From Schaalia sp. Marseille-Q2122 (GTDB lineage: Bacteria; Actinomycetota; Actinomycetes; Actinomycetales; Actinomycetaceae), in contig NZ_CAHJXR010000008.1 in the NCBI RefSeq assembly GCF_903645355.1, positions 62,001 to 126,000 of the forward strand: 64,000 bases of DNA, given 5' to 3'. The notes under the pieces were generated by a model. It saw only the letters and a program-made list of their open reading frames with translations. It made no database searches and was not told where the DNA came from. This document shows, one piece after another, positions 55,409-63,345 of the stretch; the first letter of the stretch is position 1, and each line of letters starts with the position of its first letter. The position numbers and the translations under genes were made by a program.

Positions 55409-55909
55409 TTAGAGGCTCAAACCCGCCATCAGAGTCTCCAGTGCCGACTGCATCATCCTGCCTGAAATGAAGGTAGCAATACCGGGAAGAACCAACACTG
55501 TCACCAGGGCAATGATGCTCATGGTCTTGGGGCGTTCCTTGACGATGGCGATGATGGCCACAATGAGGGCTACCAGGTTAATGAGGCCGGCGATCCCCAG
55601 TGTGCCGAAGCGAATGGCGTCAGCACTTTCGGCGGCATCCATCAGCTCAGTCACGCCCATCTGACTGACAGCTTCAGGGGTCATGCCACGCAGGGCAAGC
55701 CAGCTGCTGCCAAGGATCAGCAAGGACGCGAGGATCGTCAATCCCAGTGCCGTCATTGACAAGACCTTCTTCGTCGGCTGAAGCGGCATGGGGGTGGGGG
55801 CGGGCATCATGCCAGCTTGGGGCATCTGGCCTGGAGAGGGCATTTGGCCCGAGGGTGGCATGGGGTCGGGTCCGGGCATCTGGCCGGGAGGCGGGGGTGT
55901 GGTGGACAT
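55409..55909 (-). CDS. DUF4190-like membrane protein with Pro/Met-rich N-terminus
   Basis: 166 aa from ATG 55909, with AAAGGAG 6 nt upstream. Residues 1-45 are a Pro/Met/Gly repeat (PGPDPMPPSGQMPSPGQMPQ), then three membrane helices: about 50-70 (MTALGLTILASLLILGSSW), 100-122 (LGIAGLINLVALIVAIIAIV) and 128-150. The layout of a proline-rich cytoplasmic head and compact helices is common among small actinobacterial membrane proteins. Function unknown. It is separate from the MATE gene upstream by about 80 bp. Confidence 0.7.
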   Translation of the reverse strand: MSTTPPPPGQMPGPDPMPPSGQMPSPGQMPQAGMMPAPTPMPLQPTKKVLSMTALGLTILASLLILGSSWLALRGMTPEAVSQMGVTELMDAAESADAIRFGTLGIAGLINLVALIVAIIAIVKERPKTMSIIALVTVLVLPGIATFISGRMMQSALETLMAGLSL

Positions 55910-55986
55910 GGCAGACTCCTTTCCTGGAGGGAAATATGCCCTTACGATAGCCCAGAAACGCGCAGAAAAACAGAGTTTTCTGAGAA

Positions 55987-57321
55987 TCATCTGGGCGTTT
56001 GGGGGTGGCGGTGGAACTCATCGCGTAATCCCCACATCAAGCACGCCAGGCGCGCCCCCATAAACAGCAGCGCCCACTCCGCCCACAAGCCAGCAAGTGC
56101 CCAGGTCACAGGCCATTGGCTCAGCCGTGGGCTCATCATCCAGAGCAGCGGCACATGTCCGGCCAGGAGGCCCACATGCACCCCAGCCAAGAAGCGCGCC
56201 CGATCAGCCCCCATCATCACCCCGTCAAAGAGGAAGACCGCGCTGGCAATCGGCATCCCCACCGCGGCAACGAGCAGGCCCGCAGTGGTGGCGGCGCGCA
56301 CGGCCTCGTCAGTGGAGAAAAACAGGGGAAGCAGGGGGGAGGCGAGGGCAAAAACGCCACCCAGGACGAGGCCGGCGCCCACACCCCAGGCGCTCAGGCG
56401 ACGCAGGAGGAGGCGCGAGGCCGAGCGATCCCCCTTGCCCGCAGCAGTGGCGAAGAGGGTTTGAGCTGCCGCCGCCAGGGCGTCGAAGGCGTAGGAGGCA
56501 AAAGACCACAGGGACCACAGCACCTGGTGGGCGGCGAGGGTGGCCACCCCCAGACCAGTGGCCGCCGTGAGCAGGGCCAGCAAGGACAGGCGCAGGGCCA
56601 GGGTACGCACAAAGTAGGGCACGCCATCGCGGGCGCTGCCAAAAATCCCCGAAAAACGAGGCCGAAGCGTGAGTTCGTGCCCGCGCGAGCGGCGCAGGAA
56701 AGCGCGCAGGAGGGCGGCGGCCATGAGGAGTTGGGTGAGGGAGGTGCCCGCCCCCGAACCGGCCACGCCCCAGCTCAGGCCGTAGATGAACGCGGCGTTG
56801 GCACCCGTATTGAACAGGGCCCCCAGGGAGGCAACCTTCAGGGCGGTGGTCGTATCGTGCAGGCCTCGGAGCGCGCCGGTCAGTGCCATGACGATGAACA
56901 TTCCGACCACGCCGGGGGCCGAGTATCGCAGGTAGTCCACGGCGTGGGGGATGACGGTGGGGTCGGGGCCGAAAAGGCCAATGAGGGTGTGTGCGCCGAG
57001 GGTGAGGATGAGGGTGGAGGCTAGGCCCAAGAGAAGGGCGAGCCAGATGGCGTTGACTCCGGCATTGAGGGCGCGGGTGAGGTTTCCTTCGCCGAGGGCG
57101 CGAGCGGCTTGGGTGGTTGTGGAAAACAGGAGGAAGACGAAGAGGCCCACGAGGGTTTGGACGATGGTGGAGGCCAGGCCCAGGCCGGCGAGCTCAGCGG
57201 TGCCGAGGTGCCCGACCATGGCTGAGTCGATGAGGATGAAGAGGGGTTCGGCAATGAGAGCGCCGAGGGCGGGCAGGGCGAGAGAGAGGATCTGGCGCGT
57301 AAGTGAAGATGCCGAGGTCAT
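55987..57321 (-). CDS. MATE-family efflux transporter (DinF-like)
   Basis: 444 aa with 12 predicted helices in two halves. The first half has ALPALGALIAEPLFILIDSAMVGHLGTAEL, typical of the DinF branch of MATE proteins; the second begins near residue 230 (TLALRLSLLALLTAATGLGVA). These carriers export drugs or metabolites using a Na+ or H+ gradient; the substrate cannot be assigned. Monocistronic and divergent from dnaB. Confidence 0.9.
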   Translation of the reverse strand: MTSASSLTRQILSLALPALGALIAEPLFILIDSAMVGHLGTAELAGLGLASTIVQTLVGLFVFLLFSTTTQAARALGEGNLTRALNAGVNAIWLALLLGLASTLILTLGAHTLIGLFGPDPTVIPHAVDYLRYSAPGVVGMFIVMALTGALRGLHDTTTALKVASLGALFNTGANAAFIYGLSWGVAGSGAGTSLTQLLMAAALLRAFLRRSRGHELTLRPRFSGIFGSARDGVPYFVRTLALRLSLLALLTAATGLGVATLAAHQVLWSLWSFASYAFDALAAAAQTLFATAAGKGDRSASRLLLRRLSAWGVGAGLVLGGVFALASPLLPLFFSTDEAVRAATTAGLLVAAVGMPIASAVFLFDGVMMGADRARFLAGVHVGLLAGHVPLLWMMSPRLSQWPVTWALAGLWAEWALLFMGARLACLMWGLRDEFHRHPQTPR

Positions 57322-57447
57322 GGGGCTTTTCTGCGAGTATTTGGGAGAATTTCAGGGTTTTTCCGGTGTTGTGAGGGAAGTGTAATGCCTTCACCTTGAG
57401 AGAGCATCCGCAACCCAAATGTGACGACGATTACATGCGTGGTGGGC

Positions 57448-57621
57448 TGTCCACAACCTGTGAATAGAGCTGTGGATGAGCGAGAAAGGATCTCGCCCGC
57501 AATTCCGCCGAGTGACATTCGTGTAATTCCCTGAGCGGGTTTTGAGAGTTTCCACAGCTCTACCCACAGGATGTGGACAAGTGCCCCCATTGTCCACACG
57601 CAATCCACAACCCCATCCACA
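57448..57621. promoter_or_regulatory. DnaA-box-like cluster upstream of dnaB
   Basis: Within 175 bp lie at least seven near-consensus DnaA words on both strands: CTGTCCACA 57448, TCATCCACA (minus) 57471, CTACCCACA near 57560, TTGTCCACA (minus) near 57572, TTGTCCACA near 57590, CAATCCACA 57601 and CCATCCACA 57613. None is the perfect TTATCCACA. The region is otherwise gene-free (57322-57741) and must contain the divergent MATE and dnaB promoters. Confidence 0.6.
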
Positions 57622-57741
57622 TTCCGGGTTCGCTCAGAGGGTCATCATGACGCTAAGGTGCCTAATGCTTATAGGCGCAACCCACTCCCCACAGCCCACT
57701 ATCAGCTACGGGGATGAAGGATGAAGGGATAGCCCCACACC

Positions 57742-59088
57742 ATGTCATCGGAGCAGGATTTCGACCGCACTCCACCCCAAGACATCGACGCAGAAATGTC
57801 GGTGCTGGGCTCCATGATGCTCTCCCCCGAAGCCATCCACGACGTCACCGAGGTCATCCGCGGCAGCGACTACTACCTGCCCGCCCACGAAACCATCCAC
57901 GACATCATCCTCGACCTATCAGGCCGCGACGAACCCGTCGACGCCATCACCGTCGCCGCCGAACTCCAACGCCGAGGCGACCTCACTCGAGTCGGCGGCG
58001 CCGCCTACCTCCACAGCCTCATCGCCTCGGTCCCCACCGCCGCCAACGCCGGCTACTACGCCCACATCGTCCGCGAACGCTCCGTCCTGCGTCGCCTCGT
58101 CAGCGCCGGCACCCGCGTCGTCCAGCTCGGCTACGCCGATGCCGGGGGAGACGTCGACCAAATCGTTGACCAAGCCCAGGCTGAAATCTACGCCGTCTCC
58201 GAACGCCGCGCCGCCACCGACTACGTCGTCATGAGCGAAATTACCGACTCCATCCTCGACGAACTCGAAGAAATCGAGGCAAATAAAGGCAAACTCACCG
58301 GCGTACCCACCGGCTTTACCGACCTCGACAAACTCACCCAAGGCCTCCACCCCGGGCAGATGATCATCATCGCCGCCCGCCCCGCCATGGGTAAATCCAC
58401 CCTTGCCCTGGACTTTTGCCGCTCCGCCTCCATCCACCACAACCGGGCCTCAGTCATCTTCTCCCTCGAAATGTCGCGCAGCGAGATCGCCATGCGCATG
58501 CTTTCTGCCGAATCAGGCGTGTGGCTGTCGAAGATGCGTGACGGCTCCATGGAAGGCCGCGACTGGGAGCGCATCTCCATGACCATGTCCAAGATCTCCG
58601 ATGCACCCCTGTTCATCGACGACTCCCCTAATATGGCCATCACTGAGATTCGCGCCAAATGCCGCCGCCTCAAGCAACAGCACGACCTTGCCCTGGTTGT
58701 CATCGACTACCTGCAGCTCATGAGTTCAGGTAAGCGCGTCGAATCACGTCAGCAGGAAGTCTCGGAGTTCTCCCGTCAGCTGAAACTGCTGGCCAAGGAG
58801 ATTGAGGTGCCCGTCATTGCTGTTGCCCAGCTCAACCGTGGCCCAGAAGGACGAACCGACCGCAAGCCCATGATGGCTGACCTGCGAGAATCGGGCTCCC
58901 TTGAGCAAGACGCCGACATCATTATGCTGCTGCATCGCCCCTCCTACTACAACGAGGACGACCGTCCGGGCGAGGCTGACATCATCGTCGCCAAGCACCG
59001 TAATGGCCAAACCAAGACCATTCCGGCCCTCTTCCAAGGCCACCTCGCGCGCTTTGCCAACTTCACCGGCCGGGAAGAACCCGCCTAA
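57742..59088 (+). CDS. dnaB: Replicative DNA helicase DnaB
   Basis: Hexameric 5'-3' fork helicase. 448 aa from ATG 57742. The N-terminal collar domain begins DIDAEMSVLGSMMLSPEAIH, then the linker and RecA-like domain with LHPGQMIIIAARPAMGKSTL (Walker A), VVIDYLQLMSSGKRVESRQQ and the ESGSLEQDADIIMLLHRP motif. It is short of insertions; no intein, unlike in several mycobacteria. Confidence 0.98.
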   Translation: MSSEQDFDRTPPQDIDAEMSVLGSMMLSPEAIHDVTEVIRGSDYYLPAHETIHDIILDLSGRDEPVDAITVAAELQRRGDLTRVGGAAYLHSLIASVPTAANAGYYAHIVRERSVLRRLVSAGTRVVQLGYADAGGDVDQIVDQAQAEIYAVSERRAATDYVVMSEITDSILDELEEIEANKGKLTGVPTGFTDLDKLTQGLHPGQMIIIAARPAMGKSTLALDFCRSASIHHNRASVIFSLEMSRSEIAMRMLSAESGVWLSKMRDGSMEGRDWERISMTMSKISDAPLFIDDSPNMAITEIRAKCRRLKQQHDLALVVIDYLQLMSSGKRVESRQQEVSEFSRQLKLLAKEIEVPVIAVAQLNRGPEGRTDRKPMMADLRESGSLEQDADIIMLLHRPSYYNEDDRPGEADIIVAKHRNGQTKTIPALFQGHLARFANFTGREEPA

Positions 59089-59426
59089 GGGGTGGTTGAG
59101 GGGTTGCCCCACGGCTGCCTGAGGCAGTTGTGTGACAGTTGTTGCGTTGCGTGACAGGTATAGCTGTCACCTAAGGTCGCAAATGCTCCCTCAGACAACA
59201 AGTGTCACAAAACTGGGCTGTAGGAGCACTCTAGCGTCACCAGGTTTGCCCCGGATCGGACCGACCTAGACCGGGACCGATCCTGATCGGACCAACCTAG
59301 ACCGGGCAACCTCGTCACATGTATGTCACCCTCGTCTCCCCATGGCAGGCCCACAAAGGAAGTAATTCAACGCGGTGCCCGCGAAGGAAGTCACCCAAGT
59401 GCTGGCCCGAAAGGAGCCCGCCAGCC
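59089..59426. repeat. dnaB downstream region with direct repeats and TGTCAC motifs
   Basis: 338 bp without a gene between two convergent genes. Two 22-bp copies differing at one base (59254-59275 and 59285-59306, starting GATCGGACC) are spaced 31 bp. A GTGACAG/CTGTCAC hairpin lies at 59151-59170, and GTGACA/TGTCAC words recur seven or so times from 59133 to 59330. No T-tailed hairpin was found. Confidence 0.5.
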
Positions 59427-60131
59427 CTAGTAGCCAGCCTTCAGGCGAGACGAATCCGGCGCCCCACCCTCGCGATGATCCGTAAGAATAATCGGCCCAC
59501 TAAACCCAGCCAGCGTCAACACATCCACCACATCGCGAGCAACCTCGCCGACCTCTTCACTGTCAAGGATCGGTGAGAGATGACGGATCTGAACGGAGTC
59601 AACACCGCGGCCTGCCTGGTGCTCACGGCGGTTCGGGTCTGCATGAACAGGCAGGACCCGCACGTGGGCGCCGCTATGCTCAATCGCCACACACGCCTGG
59701 AACAGATCCTCCGACGCTCCTAAAAGCCAGGTGATCGCCGTGTCGTCAAAAAGGTAGGTGTGGGTGAGGATCACCCGATTGCCCTCCTCCGGAATCTTCA
59801 TTCCCACACGTTGGAAAAGGAGAGTGGGCTCGCCCTCCTCATCAACCGCTTCGGAAAGCTGATAAGCATACGCGGCCACACCCGCATCGACCTCGTTATT
59901 CAAATCGTCCGCGACGACGCCCATGATCGAATCGTCAAAAGCGGCCTTCTCAAAGAGCAAAACCCCGCCGCGCACCGGCTTTTCCGGACCAATAAGGGAC
60001 ACTGGCCACTCCATAGAGGCCAGCAGATCACACACTGCGGCGGCATTCTCCTGAGGGTGCGGGTGGAGGATCGCCGCATTGTGCGCGATGCGTTCAATAA
60101 AAACCGAAGTCTGAGAAGGCATGGAGGTCAT
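59427..60131 (-). CDS. Hypothetical protein, about 234 aa
   Basis: Soluble acidic protein of unknown family, beginning MTSMPSQTSVFIERIAHNAA (a second ATG three codons on is an equally good start). Secondary-structure-like features include GVLLFEKAAFDDSIMGVVAD, RVILTHTYLFDDTAITWLLG and AGFSGPIILTDHREGG; there is no signal peptide, membrane helix or catalytic motif that I recognise. Codon usage matches the host. No operon partner: dnaB converges and the Panacea gene diverges. Length and uniform coding character support a real gene. Confidence 0.6.
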   Translation of the reverse strand: MTSMPSQTSVFIERIAHNAAILHPHPQENAAAVCDLLASMEWPVSLIGPEKPVRGGVLLFEKAAFDDSIMGVVADDLNNEVDAGVAAYAYQLSEAVDEEGEPTLLFQRVGMKIPEEGNRVILTHTYLFDDTAITWLLGASEDLFQACVAIEHSGAHVRVLPVHADPNRREHQAGRGVDSVQIRHLSPILDSEEVGEVARDVVDVLTLAGFSGPIILTDHREGGAPDSSRLKAGY

Positions 60132-60234
60132 GCCCCCAATGCTAGTTCCAAATCTCGTGATGTTGAGCGCATATGTCCTGTCGAACAGGCGTTCTTCAGT
60201 TTAAGATGAGGTCACGGAGCATGAGGGAAGGAGG

Positions 60235-60810
60235 ATGAAATGGAGCCTATTTTTTTTCAGTGATCTGGATGCGCGACTGATCGCTGATTATTTTATTGCC
60301 CGCGATGAATGTCGCGATGATGCAGATGTCACGCAAATGAAACTGCATAAACTGATGTACTTCGCACAGGCGAACTACCTTGCAGAGACAGGTCGCCGAC
60401 TGTTTTCGTCGAAAATCTACGCTTTTGAGCATGGACCTGTTGTGGATGCCATTCGTTCCGACTTCCAGGAATATGGCCGGGCAGCAATCGTTGTGAAGGA
60501 CGATGCTGTCGCCTTCCGCGCGAAGCAGCGATGCGCTGAGATTCCTCAAGAGATCAGGCAGTTCCTTGATGCAATTTGGGACAAATATGGCGAAGAGTCA
60601 GCGTCGCAACTACGTCGCCTCTCGCATCAAGACAAGCCGTGGTCAGATGCCTACGTTCCTTCAGGACGCTTCTGTGTGATCACTGACGAGGCTATCCGCG
60701 ACTACTACCGGGAACCAGACAAGGCAGACAGTCGCGTACGTTTGGATAGGGTCTTCTTCATTGACGAACATGTCTGGGCGGCACTCGATGAGCTCGACGC
60801 CACACTCTGA
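60235..60810 (+). CDS. Panacea-domain (DUF4065/SocA-like) antitoxin
   Basis: 191 aa with the Panacea fold: VTQMKLHKLMYFAQANYLAE, IYAFEHGPVVDAIRSDFQEY and SASQLRRLSHQDKPWSDAYV are the family's conserved helices. Members act as antitoxins or phage-associated regulators next to varied toxins. Here a GNAT-type gene overlaps the 3' end. The start is puzzling: ATG 60235 abuts GGAGG with no spacing, while ATG 60240 has ideal 5-nt spacing but leads out of frame at a run of eight T (60250-60257). With seven T it would read MEPIFFSDLDARLIADYF in frame. Confidence 0.82.
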   Translation: MKWSLFFFSDLDARLIADYFIARDECRDDADVTQMKLHKLMYFAQANYLAETGRRLFSSKIYAFEHGPVVDAIRSDFQEYGRAAIVVKDDAVAFRAKQRCAEIPQEIRQFLDAIWDKYGEESASQLRRLSHQDKPWSDAYVPSGRFCVITDEAIRDYYREPDKADSRVRLDRVFFIDEHVWAALDELDATL

Positions 60811-61371
60811 GCACCCTCAAACGCAGGCTCCTCCGTGGATATCTGTGGTGCGCTTGGAAGAATCACACAAAGAACTACTTGAGAATTTCAGTAGCAACGA
60901 AGAGAGTATCGACCACTGGCTGCAACACAGTGCTTGTGAGCAAAGTGCTCAGTTGAGAACAAGCACATGGCTCTGCCTCGACGCTCAAGGCAAAATCTGC
61001 GCTTTTTCTCACTCGCAATGAGTATCGTCACCGCCCCATACGAGAAACTCAGCAACACCCAACGCAAACGATGGGGCATTGATGAACGCGGGTTCGCGCC
61101 CGCCATACTCATCGCCAAGCTTGGGCTTCATCATGAATACCACGGAAAGGGGCACGGCAGCGATTTGATCGATGCCGCGCTCAACAAATGCGTGGAGACT
61201 GCCCAAGGTGCTGCCTGTCTCCTTATAGTTGTCGATGCACTCAAGGAAGAGCTGGTTTGTTTTTACACGAAGGAAGGCTTTATTCGCCTCAATGGCTTAC
61301 GCTTTGTCCTTACGATGCGCGCAGCCCAGAAGCGGCTAGCATCCCGTACCAATAGCCGGCAGGGTGAGTAG
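60788..61371 (+). pseudogene. GNAT-type acetyltransferase toxin, frameshifted
   Basis: Two overlapping frames together form one GNAT domain. The first (from about 60788, VVRLEESHKELLENFSSNEE and SIDHWLQHSA) ends ICAFSHSQ-stop at 61021. The second continues from LAMSIVTAPYEKLSNTQRKR through ILIAKLGLHHEYHGKGHGSD (acetyl-CoA loop) and VDALKEELVCFYTKEGFIRL. Adding one T to the TTTTT at 61003-61007 joins them as ICAFFSLAMSIV, a normal GNAT strand. TacT-like toxins of this fold acetylate aminoacyl-tRNA. It overlaps the Panacea gene, as expected for a toxin-antitoxin pair, and is probably inactive as sequenced. Confidence 0.7.
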
Positions 61372-61416
61372 TTAACTCTGAAAGACTCCCTGTGCGAGCA
61401 ATAGAATCTCGAGTCT

Positions 61417-62196
61417 TTAGTACAGCCCCAACTTCTGCTTGGTAAAGACCTCGCGCATAGGGGAGCGCTCCGCAGCCCCCAAGCCCTGACGGGTCTGGAT
61501 GAGATGAGTGAAGGAATCCTCACGCGTATTCGACGCGCGCGTCCCATAGTATTCCTGCACCTCAGCATCGTATTCAGCCAAGGAATCAACGAAAGCCGCA
61601 GGGTCATCAATAACGGGGTAACGATCCACAGCCACCGTCACCGACAGCGGCAAACGAGGCTTACGCTCAGGCTCAGATGCCGGATGCCCCACCAGCAGAC
61701 CAAAAGCCGGGTAGGTGAAGACGGGCAAGCCCAGCAGCTCAATCATGCGCCGCGGATCAGCATTAATGGACCCCAGATACACCGTACCCAACCCCAAAGA
61801 CTCAGCGGCAATCACCATATTCTGTGCGCCAATCGCCGCATCATTATGACCCGCCATGTAGGCGTTCATGCGCGATGCGTGCACAAGATCAGCATCCACG
61901 GCCTGGCGAATACGCGTATTGCGGTACAGGTCGATAACGAAGATGAACAGCTCACCCTTCGTGCCCGCCACATGCGCCTGGCCGGTGACAGCCGCAATCT
62001 CCTGACGCAACTGCTCATCCTGAACATGGATGATCGTGAACTGCTGGTTATACGAGGTCGTCGCCCCACGGCGGGCAACCTCAAAAAGAGTGGCGAGGGT
62101 GGCTTCGTCAACGGGAGCATCCGTGAACGCGCGGTGGGTGCGGTGGCGCAGCAGCAGGTCAATGGTGGGGTTCGAGATCAGGGCAGTCACGGTCAT
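61417..62196 (-). CDS. Nitroreductase-family FMN oxidoreductase (NfsA/FRP type)
   Basis: 259 aa flavoprotein using NAD(P)H to reduce nitro compounds, quinones or flavins. N-terminal FMN-phosphate contacts are in LLLRHRTHRAFTDAPVD. ARRGATTSYNQQFTIIHV follows, then AAIGAQNMVIAAESLGLGTV with YLGSI and the GLLVGHPASEPERKPRLPL segment typical of the NfsA/FRP subgroup. Full length. Monocistronic; the physiological substrate is unknown. Confidence 0.92.
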   Translation of the reverse strand: MTVTALISNPTIDLLLRHRTHRAFTDAPVDEATLATLFEVARRGATTSYNQQFTIIHVQDEQLRQEIAAVTGQAHVAGTKGELFIFVIDLYRNTRIRQAVDADLVHASRMNAYMAGHNDAAIGAQNMVIAAESLGLGTVYLGSINADPRRMIELLGLPVFTYPAFGLLVGHPASEPERKPRLPLSVTVAVDRYPVIDDPAAFVDSLAEYDAEVQEYYGTRASNTREDSFTHLIQTRQGLGAAERSPMREVFTKQKLGLY

Positions 62197-62622
62197 CCTC
62201 GGTGGTGGTCGTCGTCAATGATGCTCAAAGACATCACGCGTGGAGGAAAGCGCAGTTCAGCCGGCTTCTTCAATGAAGCCGGTGACAACAGTGCGGGCTG
62301 AATGAGAGCCTTCCTTCCCTTATTGTGCCCCCTGCGCTTAGGGGAGGACACCCGAAGGGCAGCGTGGCCCAAGATCCGGGACACTCAGGGATGGTGGGGG
62401 CTTAATCGTGCCAACCCCTAGCCCGCCCACCACGCAAGTTTCAAGATAGACACATGACTGAAATCCTCTACTCCACTCCCCAACCCACCGCCCACCCGGC
62501 AGGCGGCAGGCCTCGTCAATCACGCAGGGCCCACCACCCAAGCGGCCCCCGCTGCACCCGCCCCCAGCCTCGACGAAGGCCTGTGGGTCCGCAACCTCAC
62601 CAAGCACTACCACCGCGAAGGC

Positions 62623-63345
62623 GTGACCGTCGCCGCCCTCAATGACGTCACCGTCCACCTGCCGCGCGGCAGCCAAACCGCGATCATGGGCCCCTCCGGC
62701 TCAGGTAAGACCACCCTGCTGCACTGCATGGCCGGCATCCTCGCCCCCACCTCCGGCTCCATCCTCATTGAGGGCGTCGAGATCGCAGGCATGAAAGAAC
62801 GCCACCTGTCCGCCCTGCGCCTGGAACGCTTCGGCTTCGTCTTCCAAGACGGCCAGCTCCTGCCCGAGCTCTCCAACGAGGAAAACGTCGCCCTGCCGCT
62901 CATGCTCGCGGGCGTGTCACGGTCGGAGGCGATTACGCGCGCCAACGCCCAGCTTGCCGCCTTGGGCCTGGAAGGTCACGGCCCCTACCGGCCCGGCCAG
63001 CTCTCCGGCGGCCAGGCCCAGCGCGTCGCCATCGCCCGCGCCCTCGTCACCAACCCGCAGGTCGTCTTCGCTGACGAACCCACCGGCGCCCTCGACCAGG
63101 CCACCGGCCATGAGGTCATGAGCGTCCTCACCCAGGCCTGCCGCGCTTCGGGTGCGACCCTGGTACTCGTCACCCACGACGAGGGCGTCGCCCGCTGGTG
63201 CGCCGGGCAGCTGCGCGTGCGTGACGGGCGGGTCATGATGGCTGGCGAGGCCACTGCGGTGGCTGGGCAGGCGGGTCCGGCTGGCGCTCAGCAGGTGCCA
63301 GCAGGCGTGCAGCAGGCACCGATGTTTGCAGGGGGCCAGCAATGA
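62623..63345 (+). CDS. ABC transporter ATP-binding protein (LolD/MacB-like), 5' end frame-disrupted
   Basis: Nucleotide-binding domain paired with the FtsX-like permease downstream (ATGA overlap). Walker A is IMGPSGSGKTTLL, Q-loop VFQDGQLLPEL, signature LSGGQAQRVAIARAL and Walker B VVFADEPTGALD; the C-terminal 40 residues are Ala/Gln-rich. The only usable in-frame start is GTG 62623, which drops the first beta strand (LWVRNLTKHYHREG). That strand is encoded just upstream in the same frame, open from 62458 but without a start codon. An ATG at 62454 in another frame would join if one base were lost within the tandem GGCAGGC repeat near 62505-62516. Confidence 0.85.
   Translation: MTVAALNDVTVHLPRGSQTAIMGPSGSGKTTLLHCMAGILAPTSGSILIEGVEIAGMKERHLSALRLERFGFVFQDGQLLPELSNEENVALPLMLAGVSRSEAITRANAQLAALGLEGHGPYRPGQLSGGQAQRVAIARALVTNPQVVFADEPTGALDQATGHEVMSVLTQACRASGATLVLVTHDEGVARWCAGQLRVRDGRVMMAGEATAVAGQAGPAGAQQVPAGVQQAPMFAGGQQ

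Noticed and set aside
57448-57621. Second replication origin at dnaB
   Set aside because: No perfect box, no AT-rich unwinding tract next to it, and a standard oriC is present at dnaA; titration or regulation is more likely.
59254-59306. CRISPR-like repeat pair
   Set aside because: Only two copies, spacing of 9 bp between units, no cas genes in the window.
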